Shown: positions 44,298-56,164, counted from the stretch's first letter. The stretch is DNA of 64,000 bases from Tritrichomonas musculus (GCA_039105265.1 JAPFFF010000001.1:10416001-10480000); one strand, 5' to 3'. Notes: generated by a model from the letters alone, not told the origin. A program made the numbers and translations.

Positions 44298-45180
44298 CAG
44301 GGTGTTATAAAAGTTTCAGGACTCGAAAAACAGAACAGTATTCAAAACAGAACAAATATGCAATAAAAAACTTTATATTATAATTAATATACTTTTATAT
44401 TTTTATCAACCAACAACATCCAAATAAAAAGTTATTATCAATATATAAATGCCCTTTTTTTGGACTTTTACTTTTAAAAAAATGGAGCAAATGTATTGCA
44501 TCAAACATTTGAAACTCCTGGGATATCAAGTCAATGAAATCATAGACCAATTATAGAATTGGTTTGGGGACCAGAGTCTTAGTAGAACTCAGGTTTATTA
44601 TCTGATAGGTGAGTTCAATAGAGGGCGTACATATCTTTTTGATGCCACTCGTTCAGTACGACCTCGACATACATATATTGATGATGAAATTATCGCATGA
44701 ATAATAATTGATCCTTATGCTTCTTGCAGAGAGATTGCATCCATGGTAGGATCAAGAGTAGCCACAGTATTCCACAGGTTGACTGAATTAGGATATAAAA
44801 ATTATTTATTAACTTGTATTCCACATCAATTAAATAATGCACAGAATTAGTTGAGGCTCGAAATGTCAAAGATAATGATCCAGGAGCTCAATTATTTGAA
44901 GCATGATAAATCTAAATACATATGCACAGGTGATGAAACATAGTGCAAATATTATTTCGATCATAAAAGGAAATGGGCTGTTAGTTCAGATGATTTAGAT
45001 GAGAGAACAAGACCAAGTAATTTTGAGAAGAAAATAATGATTGTCATTTTTATTGGTATAAATGGTCTAGCCATTCTTGATTTGGTCCCTAACAGACAAT
45101 CTCTAACATCAGATTATTTCATAAATAATATTTTAAAACAGTCATTGTTTGCTAATAAATTGGTTTCAATATTAAAATAA
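44298..45180 (+). pseudogene. Mariner transposon remnant with broken transposase
   Basis: The region begins CAGGGTGTTATAAAAGTTTC, like a mariner left end. From the ATG at 44482 a decayed transposase reads MEQMYCIKHLKLLGYQ, then a second helix-turn-helix with YASCREIASMVGSRV. The mariner signature CTGDET (first catalytic Asp, with the following Trp codon now a stop) comes next, then KRKWAVSSDD. It ends after SDYFINNILKQSLF, before the second and third catalytic Asp residues. There are about four in-frame stops, and no right terminus is recognisable. It resembles the mariners known from trichomonads (the Tvmar group) by motif. It lies inside the Mutator-like element. Confidence 0.8.
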
Positions 45181-46206
45181 ACTATTTATTTTGATTGTCT
45201 TCTTTGAATTTTATTTTTTAGTTCTCATTCGTTCGAGAATAATTTTATTCATATTTTTTATTCTTTTCAATAAGTTATCAGTTATTACAATGACATCTCT
45301 TGTTTCTTTGTCATCAGGAATTATTTGAATAATTTTCTAAAACAGCTCCTCCATTATCGTTTAGATAAAAGCGATAAATTATTTTTTCAGATTCACTTAT
45401 GGTCGCAATGACTGAAAATTCGTTTAACATCTTTTGGCATCAGATTGTCTTTTGATTAACATTCAAAATCAGAAAAGTAATAAAAGAATTGTCATGAAAA
45501 GTGGTCGTTTAGAGCGGTTTTCAGGACAATTTATTAACTACTAAATTTCCAAAATAGAAATTAATTTGTCTTTTTTTGTATATAAAAATTCGGCTTTTGC
45601 ATTTCTCTGCTTTTTTATCATCTTTTGGTCATAATTCGTGATAAAAACATATATTTTTTAGATAAAAACCTGGAAAAATGAGGTGTCGCACTAAAAATAA
45701 ACGTATTTTTACAACGATATCGAATTGTTAAGTACTCGTGAGAAGCCTTTCACGAAGCCATCAACGGCTCTGTAAGGTGGTGTGGAAGCATTTTTGCTGA
45801 AAAACCCCTTACCATATACTACTCAGTAAATCAACTTTTTCTATACAAATTTATAACTTTTTAAAAATAAAATGAAAGAAATACTCAAATAATAAAAAAA
45901 GCAATATAAATGGTCATCTGGAGAATATTGTTTATTATTTAATTGTTACAGGTTTACAAATGATCATATTACTCAATAATTAATGATATTTAATCATTGA
46001 ACACCAAATTCAACAAGAACAAGAATTTCATATTTTAGACGTAATAGGAAATTAAATTAATAAGTTGCTATTTCTCTAATTGCTTATAAAATTGTTAAAA
46101 TTTCCATTTTTTTATAAAAAAAATAATATTGAAAAAGTTTTTCTCTTCATTTTTTTGAATCATTTTTAATCGTTTTCAAAGGCATCTTGAAATATTTAAT
46201 TTTTAT
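45181..46206. other. Gene-free interior of the Mutator-like element
   Basis: No supported coding region. AT-rich DNA with a locally less AT-rich patch at 45725-45800. Confidence 0.4.
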
Positions 46207-47695
46207 CTTCATATATTAAGTTAAACAATATTTTACAGATATCCTGTACTTTATTCAGATATATATTATGTGTATATTTATATTTGATATTTCTAATATT
46301 AAAATATAATTAAAATCAAGCGTCTCAATAGCCTCGTTTTTAAAAATGAAAAATGATTTTTTTTCAAAAATTAAGATTTTTAAATAGAAATTTCTAAATG
46401 AAAATTATGCTATTGAAGATTAAATTGATATATTCATTCGTTTAAACACATAAAATTTGAAGGTTGCCAAATATGATATTTTTTATCTGCTTTTTCAAGT
46501 TAAATAGAAATCAGCTTATTTAAGAATTCATACCAAGTATGACTTAATGGTATTTAAAAAATATCAAAATTTTAAAGATTTAATGGTAAAAAGTTTGTTG
46601 AAAAATTGAGAGCTAGCTAAAAATAGAGTCGGAGTGGTTTTACCGTAGATAATTCATTTATGGAATATTGGTGAGAATAAGAAATAATAAATGAGATAGG
46701 TGAGAATAAGAAATAATAGATGAGATAGGTGAGAATAAGAAATAATAGATGAGATAGGTGAGAATAAGAAATAATAGATGAGATAGGTGAGAATAAGAAA
46801 TAATAGATGAGGAAAATGATGATATATAATATTAAATGGCAAGGGGAAAAAAGAAAAAAATAATACTTATTACAATTATCATTTAATCTGTAATTAATAT
46901 TTACAAATTCAGAGCAACCAAAAAGAAGAAAATCTTATAAAAATCTTAAAATATAAATATATTTCAAAAAAAAATTAATAATTATGCGTAAAATCAAGTA
47001 AATGCTTAACAGTCGTTTACAATTAGTTTACAATTTTATACAAACCTTGATTTTTCTTTCAGTAAAAGAGAAAAAAACAATATTACTAATATAATTTAAA
47101 ACACTAATTTATGTAGAATAATCTAATGCACTTGTATCTTTGTTTTTTTACATAAGTTTTATAACATTCATGAGAATTTGCATGTTAATAAATTGCTTTA
47201 TTCAAAATATAAAAACGTAAATATACGTAAAAAATGATGGAGAATATTATGTGAGATGGTAGAGATTTTTTATTTAAGCATATTGGTGATTAATCTGAAT
47301 ATCATGAAAAAAGCATTGATTTCTAAAATTGCGTTTTTGCTTATGATATTATGAAGCCTTGCATAAAATTTGGTGCTCTACAATGCCAGTATGCTATTTT
47401 TTTTCCCCTATTGATGCTAAAAATAATTTAATTTAATATGTTTCCTAAAAATGGTATTTAACAGTGAAAATTATACTAATATAAACTTTATCAATTACTG
47501 ATAAATATATGTTTCTTTGGGATTTTTCTTGCTTAAATGCTGCGGCACTTCACATTTTTTTCTTACTTTTGTGATATGAACTTTGAAAAAAACTCACCTT
47601 GGAATTTTTTTTTTAAAAAAAACTCACCTTCAAAATTTTTTTTTTTAAAAAACTCACTTGTGATGTGAAAAAAGTTTTAAAAATTAAATTGTCCC
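46207..47695 (-). repeat. Right terminal inverted repeat of the Mutator-like element
   Basis: This is the reverse complement of 35474-37015 with very few differences. The main difference is the 29-bp minisatellite, which has five units here (46669-46806) and seven in the left arm. The frame at 46654-46842 is a by-product of this repeat. Confidence 0.92.
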
Positions 47696-47821
47696 TATTT
47701 ATTTGATAGAACGTATTCAATATATTATTCGCATTTTGGAGTTGAAATAGTAATAATTGCATGAATTAGATCAATTTAGAAAAATCAATTTTTTCTGAAA
47801 ATTTATAACAGATAGACTTGT

Positions 47822-48143
47822 GGGGAATCGTATTTTTCTACGCCACTTTTTGAAAACTTTCAAACTTTTTGAATACTTTTTTATACATTTTTTATTCAAT
47901 TTTTGCTAAATAATGCATAAATATTTAGTTCAAATGGCTTCCCGATTCATCCAGCAATTCAAGGAGCCTGATTCGGCTTCGCGCAGCCCTGTGGTGATCA
48001 CTGGTGCGTATATTCCTGAAGAATTATGTAAAAATAAAAAAAAATTATATCAAAAAAAGCAAATAGTTATAATTTTAAGAGAAAATTTAAATTCACGGAT
48101 AGAAAAACCATTCAAAAAGTGGCGTAGAAAAAAACGATTGTCC
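47822..48143. mobile_element. Q element, copy 2 (MULE-like MITE)
   Basis: This 322-bp element starts GGGGAATCG and ends CGATTGTCC. The 9-bp duplication TAGACTTGT flanks it (47813-47821 and 48144-48152). It is an inverted relative of 6823-7230 and shares the less AT-rich centre around GGCTTCGCGCAGCCC. The frame at 47913-48146 is not supported as a gene. Confidence 0.85.
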
Positions 48144-48330
48144 TAGACTTGTTAAAGTCCGTGGACCTGTGGACCTACAAAATTCTTTCAATTTTTTTTA
48201 GCATTTTTTATTTTTTCACAAAACCATAAAATAATATATTTTCTCAGAAATAGTCTTGTCCATCTGCCAGGACTTCCAAAATTCTTTCAATTTTTTTAGC
48301 ATTTTTTTTATTCACAAAATAAATGATCGA

Positions 48331-48778
48331 AGGATTAATTTTAAAATAGTTGTACTTTTGTGATGAGACTTCAAAAAGTGGGAAATCTTCAGAAAAAATA
48401 ATCTTAAATAAATGCTGGATAAAATAAAATCTTTTTATATTTTTACATAATTTTTACCGAGGCTACATACCGCCTAGCGGGCGTCGAGCGAGGGTGAGCG
48501 AAGCGAAGACGAGTCGAGAACCGGCGGCTGGCGGTAAGAATCGGTAAAAATTTTGTAACCTAAAAAGATTTTTTTTTTTTTTTTGCATTTTATTTAGATT
48601 ATTTTTTCTGAGGATTTTCCACTTTTTGAATTTCTCTCTCTCTCTCTCTCTCAAAAGTACAACTAAACTGAAATTCAAAACTCAGACCTTTTTTGACTTT
48701 GATTTGACCTATCTTTGACCTAAAATTTTTTAAAAAGTGGTCTGACTTTTGATTTTTAGTTTATTCTAAAATTAATCC
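48331..48778. mobile_element. E element, copy 1, carrying a GC-rich hairpin cassette
   Basis: Inverted ends GGATTAATTTTAAAATAG and TATTCTAAAATTAATCC resemble E copy 2 (59592-59923). The subterminal GTTGTACTTTTG and CAAAAGTACAAC motifs are also inverted. A TSD is not clear. It includes a CT microsatellite at about 48634-48652 and the hairpin cassette at about 48441-48560. The 71-codon frame at 48463-48678 crosses the cassette and is not credible. Confidence 0.7.
48441..48575. repeat. GC-rich hairpin cassette, copy 1
   Basis: Within very AT-rich DNA, a GC-rich block (ACCGCCTAGCGGGCGTCGAG onward) can pair with a later CGGCTGGCGGT, and its inner part (GTCGAGCGAG against CGAGTCGAGA) can pair again. 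It is bracketed by TACATAATTTTTACCG and CGGTAAAAATTTTGTAAC. The same cassette occurs at about 52556-52675 and 59700-59820, the first of these in the opposite orientation. Confidence 0.85.
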
Positions 48779-48889
48779 TTTTTTATTTTTTCACAAAATG
48801 AAAATTTTAAAAAAATTCTTTGAAATATTTTTGTCCATCTGCCAGGATTTCCAAAATTCTTTCAATTGTTTATGACAGTTTTTTTTCAT

Positions 48890-48904
48890 AGAGGTGCGAG
48901 AACT
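48890..48904 (+). repeat. AGAGGTGCGAGAACT terminus
   Basis: A single terminus of the AGAGGTGCGAG family. The nearest inverted partner is AGTTCTCGCACTTCT at 60037-60051, but the flanks do not match as a TSD, so an 11 kb element is not claimed. Confidence 0.45.
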
Positions 48905-49327
48905 ACCTTTGGTTAACCAATTTATTTCAAATTTAGATATTTATTTATACAGGTAAAATAATGTATAATTAATGTATAATTGTTTAATTTGGTTCGCTAC
49001 GATTAATATTATATTGATTTTAAAATTGAATATGAGAAAATAAACAATTCAAATTTTTATTTCTAAAAAAATAAAAAAAGAGCACTAAATAATTTGTTTT
49101 TTAAGGTAATTTTTATATTTGTTTAAATAAAATAATTTAAATATTCACATTTTTAACTTTTGTAATCGTTGAACAATTAAAGGATTTCAAAATTCGAAAA
49201 ATATACAAACAAAGAATATAGCTTAAAATGATATATTGTTCCTAATATCAATGATATTATTTGATAATTCATAAATTAAACTATTTCTTTGGTTAAAAAT
49301 TACGATTATGTAACAAAGATTCTCAAA

Positions 49328-49806
49328 TAGACTTGTTATTTTGAGAATCGATATCAAAAACGTCACTTTTTTGCATCTGATACTCGATTATCAGTTTAAA
49401 AATCTGATATCGAGATTATCGATTATCAAGATATCAGATATGAAATGTGATATAAAAATAATTGTAAACTTGATATCAATTACCGAGATCTCGAGATCTC
49501 AAGCAGATTTATCTTTTTTTTATAATTGGTATTTGTGATTTTATAATATCTAAAAATACATAATATAATGTATTGATGTTTATTTTAAGATTAAAATCAA
49601 AAAATACATTCTTTTTTATGAAATATTTGAGATTAAAATACGATCATATATTTATCAAAAAGTTTAATTGAAAATTCTGATATCAAAAGCTGAGAAAAAA
49701 AATTCTCGATCTCTGAAATCGATCTCGAGAATCTGTGTATATTTATGTATCGATATCAAAAAGTCAATCAATTACCGATCTCGAGAATCGGAGAATAACA
49801 AGTCTA
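49328..49806. mobile_element. TAGACTTGTTATT element rich in ATCGATATC and CTCGAG motifs
   Basis: This 479-bp element has ends TAGACTTGTTATT and AATAACAAGTCTA. The perfect 8-bp duplication TTCTCAAA flanks it (49320-49327 and 49807-49814). Its interior is packed with short palindromes such as GATATCGAGA, GAGATCTCGAGATCTC and GATCTCGAG. No gene: the frames at 49341-49538 and 49668-49850 lie inside it. Confidence 0.88.
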
Positions 49807-50064
49807 TTCTCAAAAATATGTTTTATTGTTGTCATTTGACAAATAACTGATATTTAATTGGTTTAATAATTATTTCTCTAATGAATAATGCATGGTTTAT
49901 AAAGATATAATCTGAAATACTTGATAATTATTTATTTTAGTCTTATTTATTATAATGGTCTGTTATTATTATATTATTATTTAATTTAATGAAAGTCTTA
50001 AGCGTATAAAGTGTGAAAGTAGATTTATGAAATTATTTAAGATAAGATCTGTCCTCTGTTTGCT

Positions 50065-52375
50065 AAAGGTATGGAAACTCTTTTTCAATTCAATTTTATT
50101 TTATGCAAAAAAAGCTCGAATATTGATCATTTTTTATTAAAAATTAGTCCATCGTCATGTATATAATATTTGTAGAATAATTATAAAATCAAAAAAAATA
50201 TAATTTTAATTTTATTACCGAAAAACAAGAAAAAAATGAAATCCAAAAATTTGCAATTTTTGATTAACGGAAAAAACCTCATCAAAGTTTCATACATGTC
50301 TAATATTGTTTTATCATATTATTAACATATTTAAAAATAGCATGAACGTGCTTAATTCAAATCTCATAAAATGCATAATGAGAAAAAAATGTTTTTTTAA
50401 GAAAAAATCAATTTAAAGATGAATGAGTCGACAAAAGTTTTTAGTTTTTTTATATGTTCTTCATTTTTTTATTTATTAGAAAATAAAATAAAAAAAGGCC
50501 ATGTTTTTCGAGTGGATTTGGAGATCTTATATGATGTTATCAATTTTTTGTATAGTTCATATCATTGATGATATGAATTTTATTATTGACCAATAAAGAT
50601 GAAAATTTTTTGACCAAAAAGGTTAATTTATTTTTTTATAGTATTTCTCCCAAAGACACAAATAAACTCAACAAAATAACTAAATAAGAGTAGTTTACAA
50701 AACAATTATTAGTTATATCCCAGCGCATCGTGGAAAAGTAAACCATGCAAAGATAATTATTTTAGAATGTCTTTTCCTAAAGCTCAAACAAATTCAAAAA
50801 ACTCACTAAATAAGAATGTTTTACAAAATAATTCTTTTATTAATTCCAGTATGTTTTATTTTCCTTATAAACAAATAAATTATCGATAGTTTTTTCATCT
50901 GCCAACTATGTGCTGGAATTTGTACGATAGTTATTTTGTAAATCGCTTTTATTTAGTAAATTTGGCGAATTTGCTTGAGTTTTAGGAAAAAATATTAAAA
51001 ATGAATAATCTTTGCTTGGTTTGCTTATTCACGATGCTTTATAATCATCAATAAAAATGGAAAAAGTGATTTGAACGAATTGGGAATAGATTTTTTAATA
51101 TCAATATGAAGAAAATTAGAAAACAATTTCCTGTATAAAATCATAATTTTCAAAATTTTGAAATTCGCCTTTTAGGTAAAAAAATATTCGCCTTTTAGGT
51201 TAAAATAATTCATATCACTTGTGATATAAATATAAAAAATGATAAATTTCGAGTTCTTCCTCATGAAATATAAATTACTTATATAATTATATTTAAAAAT
51301 AATATAATTAAAAAAAAATTGTTTTTTGAATTAGAATAACCAGATTAGGATTCAATTTTTTTCAAAAAAATAATTTATTTTTATCTTAAATTCCTCTCGA
51401 GAAATATGTCTTTTTTATATTATATTTATCTAAGCTTGTAAAATATAACCAAAAGTAAAAAAAAGACCTGGTCTTGGTGATTCTTTCTGGTCTTTTGGCG
51501 ATTTTAATAAATCTTTTAAAAAGTTATTTCTTATGAATTATTAAATAAAATGATTAAATGATATTTGATTAAATAATAATTCAATTTACGAATCAACATT
51601 CAATAAATTCAATGAATTTATTTAATAACTCGGCTATATATATTCATAAAAATATAAATACTATTAATATTTCAATGCATTATTTCAATGCATTATTTAG
51701 TATTCGGCTATATGTATTCATAAAAATATAAATACTATTAATATTTTAAATACATTTTATATCGGTATATATTTAAAATATAAATGAAAAAAAATTATTT
51801 TCAATTGAAAAAATGCTTTTATTGATTTTATTATATATTTATATCTTATTATTTTTTTATTTTATATATGATATTTTGAAAGCTTTACAAATCACCATCG
51901 CCAAAAAAACCGTTTTGGTGATCTCCAAAATATATGTAAACTATTCAAAATTGAATGCTGTCGCCAAAAACCCAAGACCTGGGCTTTTGGTGAAATCGGT
52001 TATTTGGCTTTTCATCGTCAATATAAATGAGCTTTTTATTATTATTTTATATGATATATTATACAAATCATACAATTATTTTGTAATATTCAAAAAATAA
52101 CATTTTTTTACTGAGAAAATCTTATCGATTATTAATATGACTTTTGATAAAACTCATTTAATTCCTCTTTCAAATAATTCAATGGTTTATGACAATAATA
52201 AATATTTATAAAATTTATTTGACAATAATATGGTTACATTTGGTGATTTTTAAAACCCAAAAAACGTTTATTTCACCAAATTTACAAGCTTAAATTTATC
52301 ATTAATACTGTCATTTAAAAATTATATTTTGAAAGAAAAATGATCTGTCGAGTGGATAGAAGTTTCCATACCTTT
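50065..52375 (+). mobile_element. S element, copy 4 (complete, with a nested element)
   Basis: Its ends are AAAGGTATGGAAAC and GTTTCCATACCTTT. The perfect 8-bp duplication TGTTTGCT flanks it (50057-50064 and 52376-52383). It is very similar to copy 3 and keeps the uninterrupted site for that copy's X insertion. It is itself interrupted by the element at 51431-52292. No transposase. Confidence 0.93.
51431..52292. mobile_element. TAAGCTTGTAAA element inside S copy 4
   Basis: This 862-bp element has ends TAAGCTTGTAAA and TTTACAAGCTTA, flanked by TATTTATC and AATTTATC (seven of eight bases identical). S copy 3 has the uninterrupted sequence near 35113. Internal inverted GACCTGG and CCAGGTC, and repeated TTTTGGTGA/TCACCAAA motifs, occur. 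The frame at 51813-52100 is not supported as a gene. Confidence 0.88.
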
Positions 52376-52424
52376 TGTTTGCTATTTCAAGATAAAAAAA
52401 AAATGTTTTTTTAAAAAAAATATT

Positions 52425-52800
52425 GTAAGAGAAAATGTGCTTATAAACCCACAAAAAGTTTAACTTTTTCTTTATATAAAATTCCACATAAACAAAATTT
52501 GAAACAAAAAAAAATATTTTCAATAGTTAAAAAAATAATTATATTTTAATCTTTTTATGGTACATAATTTTTACCGATACTTACCGCCATCCGCGGGGTC
52601 TCGACTCGGCTTCGCCTCGCTCGACGCCCGCTAGGCGGTATGTAGTCTCGGTAAAAATTATGTAAAAATATAAAAAGATTAAAAATTAATATTTTTATAC
52701 ATATGAAAATATTTTTTTTTGTTTCAATTTTGTTTATACGACTTTATAAATAAAGAAAAAGTTAAACTTTTTGTGGGTTTATAAGCACATTTTCTCTTAT
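52425..52800. mobile_element. V palindromic element carrying the GC-rich cassette
   Basis: Arms of about 100 bp (AAGAGAAAATGTGCTTATAA and its inverse at about 52778-52798) flank a second, inverted copy of the GC-rich hairpin cassette. No TSD could be fixed. The frame at 52311-52523 crosses an arm and is not a gene. Confidence 0.7.
52556..52685. repeat. GC-rich hairpin cassette, copy 2 (opposite orientation)
   Basis: The core CTCGACTCGGCTTCGCCTCG and CGACGCCCGCTAGGCGGT is the reverse complement of the cassettes at 48441 and 59700. It is bracketed by ACATAATTTTTACCGATA and CGGTAAAAATTATGTAAA. Here it is the centre of a different inverted-repeat element. Confidence 0.85.
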
Positions 52801-53577
52801 TATATATTTTTAAAAAAGGCGTCTGGAAAATATATTCAAAAAGTTCCCGAACTTTTTGATACGATTTTGATCGTTTATGAGTTTTTCATAGCTTTGAATA
52901 ATTGGCCTTTTAGCTTGTTTAAACGGCGCCATTTTTATTCTTGGCATCATGAATCAGGTTGCGAGGTTCTTCTGCAGGGAGCTTCGTTTAATTTGATTCT
53001 TGAGTGCCTAGATTGTGAAGCTCTTCTGCAGGGAGCTTCACAGCCTAGGCTTCGAGATGATCTTTTAATTTCCAAACATTCTTCGATTTTTATGGCAATT
53101 TTGGATTCAAGAGCCATAATATGCTTGTTCCAGAACTATTGATCGCAAAACTACAACTTTATAATGCCTCGTTTCTGGAATTCTAATTTTTTTATCTCAT
53201 AATTTACGGATTTTACAAGTTAAATGCCCATGATAACAAACTTCTGAGCTTAAAATGCTTGTTAAACTCAGTGGTTTCTATCATGAATGTTTGACTTTGA
53301 AAATAAGATTGAGATCAATCTAAATTGAAATAATAAAATACAAATCCCTTATCATATAGCTTTTAAAAATTATTCTTTTTCCCTAGACTTTAAATTGATG
53401 GTCGTTTTAAGTTGAAAATGTCCAGTTCTAGCACATTTTCAAGCTTGAAATAGCATCATATTTTCTTTCAAAAAGATCAAATGTCAAAAAATTGTCATTA
53501 GCAATTTAAAGTATATCTTTTCTCAAATAATTGATATATTATATGCTATTTTTGTTTAAAACTCATTTTTTAAAAAT

Positions 53578-54880
53578 GGGCAATCGGATTTTCCATCGAT
53601 CCACTTTTTGAATGGTTTATACTCTCAAAAAGTGGAGATGTTAAGTACAAAAATATAAAATCCTAAGAATTATTGAGAGAATTTTTTTTCATTCAAATTT
53701 TTTTCATTGAAAAAGTTCATATTAAAATTAAAATATCTTCATAAAAAAAGATAATAGTATAAAGAAAAACAGAAATTATATAAATATAACACAAATAATA
53801 AATAAATAACGTAAAAAATTATATGAAAAAAGATATATATAAATCATCATATTACGATACCAATCTCTAAGTAGCAAAGTCAAGAAAAAAATGAATAAAA
53901 ATATAAATTCTAAGTAAAAAGAGAAAAAGTTTATAAAAAAAAAGAAAAATCAATAAATTAAGCATTTTCTGTTGAGAGCCATATAAGATGACGAAGTTCA
54001 TAAACGAACTTCAGACAAAATTTATACTTCGTCTTCATCTGAATCAGTATCTTTTATTCTTCTGAATCTGTATCTTGTATTCTTCTGAATCTGTACCTCA
54101 TCTTCATCTGAATCTGTATCTTGTATTCTTCTGAATCTGTACCTCATCTTCACCTGAATCTGTATTTCGTCTTCATCTGAATCTGTATCTTGTATTCTTC
54201 TGAATCTGTATTTCGTCTTCATCTGAATCTGTATTTCGTCTTCTTCGGAATCTGTATCTCATCTTCATCTTAATCTGTACTTCATCTGAATCTGTATCTC
54301 ATCTTCATCTGTATTTCGTATTCTTCTGAATCTGAACCTCATCTTCATCTTAATCAGTACCTCATCTGAATCTGAATCTGTATCTTGTATTCTTCTGAAT
54401 CTGAATCTCATCTTCACCTGAATCTGAACCTCATCTTCACCTAAATCTGTACCTCATCTTCATCTGAATCTGTATCTTGTATTCTTCTGAATCTGTATTT
54501 CGTCTTCATCTGAATCTGTATTTCGTATTCTTCTGAATCTGAACCTCATCTTCACCTAAATCTGTACCTCATCTTCATCTGAATCTGTATCTCATCTACA
54601 TCTGAATCTGTATCTAGTCTTCTCTTGTTTCTGTGCCCCGTCTTCTTGTAATTCCGTATCTCATTTAATTCTGTTTATGAACTTCGTCATCTTCTTTATA
54701 AAAATACCGCGCAATATGCTAATTAACGTATCGCGAACTTTTTGAAAAGATGACGATATCAACTTTTTGATGAAAAGTTTTTTGAATACATTCAAATATT
54801 GAATACTTCTCTCAATATTTTTATTAAAATTGAGAGAAAGTTTCCTTCAAAAAGTGGATCGATGGTAAAACCGATTTTTC
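53578..54880. mobile_element. GGGCAATCGG element carrying a minisatellite
   Basis: This 1303-bp element is inserted in the left arm of U. Its ends share ATCGGTTTTACCATCGATCC-type sequence (left GGGCAATCGGATTTTCCATC). The 9-bp duplication TTTAAAAAT flanks it (53569-53577 and 54881-54889). The unbroken right arm of U shows the empty site near 56505. A 9-bp TSD suggests Mutator-like mobilisation. Its centre is a minisatellite. Confidence 0.88.
54023..54680. repeat. Imperfect minisatellite (TTCATCTGAATCTGTATC type)
   Basis: Irregular tandem units of about 18-24 bp built from CTTCATCTGAATCTGTATC and TTCTTCTGAATCTGTATC fill the centre of the 53578-54880 element. On the minus strand one phase is open (54022-54222) and reads Asp/Ser/Glu-rich repeats (DTDSDEDE) alternating with RFRRI. 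That frame probably reflects only the repeat. Confidence 0.85.
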
Positions 54881-55225
54881 TTTAAAAATAACTTTTTTTT
54901 TTTTTTTTTTATTTTTTTCACAAAAATTAAATTGTATTCAAATTGTTTCTCTTAAATTTTCTATACAAATATAAATGATATTTATGTTTTATTGTTATTT
55001 AAAATAAATATAAATGGTATATATATTTATTATAACCTTTATAAGATATATATAATAAGTATAAAAATGAAAATATTAATATTTTAAAGGTATATAAATA
55101 GTTCATTAATTGTGAACTTTTGGACGTTAAAGAAAAAATTAAAATAAATATATCTTGTTTAAATTAATTTAGATATACAATTAAAATATAATATAATAGT
55201 ATATAGATAACACATATAAATATAA

Positions 55226-56164
55226 TTATATTTAATTAATATCTTAAAACATTTTTTTCTCAATTAATCATTTATTCATTTAATCTATATCTAAAAATCA
55301 ATTAATCTTCAATTTAACAAACCAATCAAAATCGAAAAATAAAATAATTGAAGACCTATTTGAAACCCAAACATTCCATTTGGAAAAGAATAAAGTGCAC
55401 TATTGTACCAATATAATTCAGACAATTGTACTTATCTTCTGCTACATTTCATAAGAATTAAATGGTTTTGAACTTGACTGGTATTGTTTATAGTATGTGA
55501 AATCATTGAGGGATAATAGATATAAGGAAAAGAGACAGGTGGAATAGCTATATAAGCACCCTGCAGCTATAAATTGATTTAACATCCCCAAATCGCTGTT
55601 ATATACCTTAGTTTTTAATGGACTCGTCTCGGTAAACGATGTATTTACTTAGCAAATATTACTTTCTAACTATATAAACTTTAAGATTTTCATGGATTGA
55701 AACAATCAAAGTTATGCAGCATTTAATAAATATCATCCACAACATTAAAAATAATCAAATACTTCTTATATTGTATAGGTTAGACTGTGCGCACTAAACC
55801 TCGGCCTAGACTCAAAAATTTAATACACATTGGCATATTGAGAATGAAATATTCTCTTTTAAAGTTATTAAGTCATAGAAAAAGGATTCAATGTGCCCAT
55901 GTCTTTATAGTTTTTTTAATAAATAACTTCTATTTATATAGAAATAAAGATTGTTTTAATTTCTATAAAAGAGGCATTTCTTCAATTAGATGGCCAAATG
56001 AAGAATGATATTTAAGTCTAAGTGATTTTGAAAATAACAATGAAAATGAAAATTTTAATTTTTTGGGGGAAATAAAAGTTTTATTAAAGTGTAAAAGTTA
56101 TAAAAAGAAAAAAAATCGAATAAAGATGTTTATGTGAGTTTTTATATTATCTTAAATATTATAT
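55226..56164. other. Unique centre of element U
   Basis: No supported gene. A frame at 55787-56008 begins at GTG rather than ATG and has no recognisable similarity. A somewhat less AT-rich patch lies around 55440-55640. Confidence 0.4.

Larger units (their letters stand above)
35474..47695 (+). mobile_element. 12.2 kb Mutator-like element with about 1.5 kb terminal inverted repeats
   Basis: The outermost bases GGGACAATTTAA are perfectly inverted at 47684-47695. The 9-bp duplication TATTTATTT flanks the element (35465-35473 and 47696-47704). The inverted arms extend to about 37015 on the left and from about 46207 on the right and are nearly identical, including a GTGAGTTTTTTT repeat and a 29-bp minisatellite. 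All genes read on the plus strand: an ankyrin gene with an AT-hook, followed by a MULE transposase with a SWIM zinc finger. A 9-bp TSD and long TIRs are hallmarks of Mutator elements. Nested insertions are a 2.8 kb GGGTAAATG element (37852-40644) and a truncated mariner (about 44298-45180). The arms are much better preserved than the genes. Confidence 0.93.
48160..48880. repeat. Direct repeats of about 100 bp around E copy 1
   Basis: The block TTGTCCATCTGCCAGGA followed by TTCCAAAATTCTTTCAATT occurs at about 48256-48295 and again at about 48830-48869. A related AAAATTCTTTCAATTTTTTT lies at about 48179. The E element sits between the repeats. It seems to have inserted in a small tandem array. 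Confidence 0.6.

Noticed and set aside
35474-47695. Polinton-type (large, long-TIR) element
   Set aside because: The 9-bp duplication and the MULE/SWIM transposase identify a Mutator-like element. No polymerase, integrase or capsid-like gene is visible.
47913-48146. 77-codon frame in Q copy 2
   Set aside because: It lies within a small inverted-repeat element, and the frame is not conserved in copy 1.
54022-54222. Asp/Ser/Glu repeat protein on the minus strand
   Set aside because: The frame comes from an irregular minisatellite, is short, and has no non-repetitive part.
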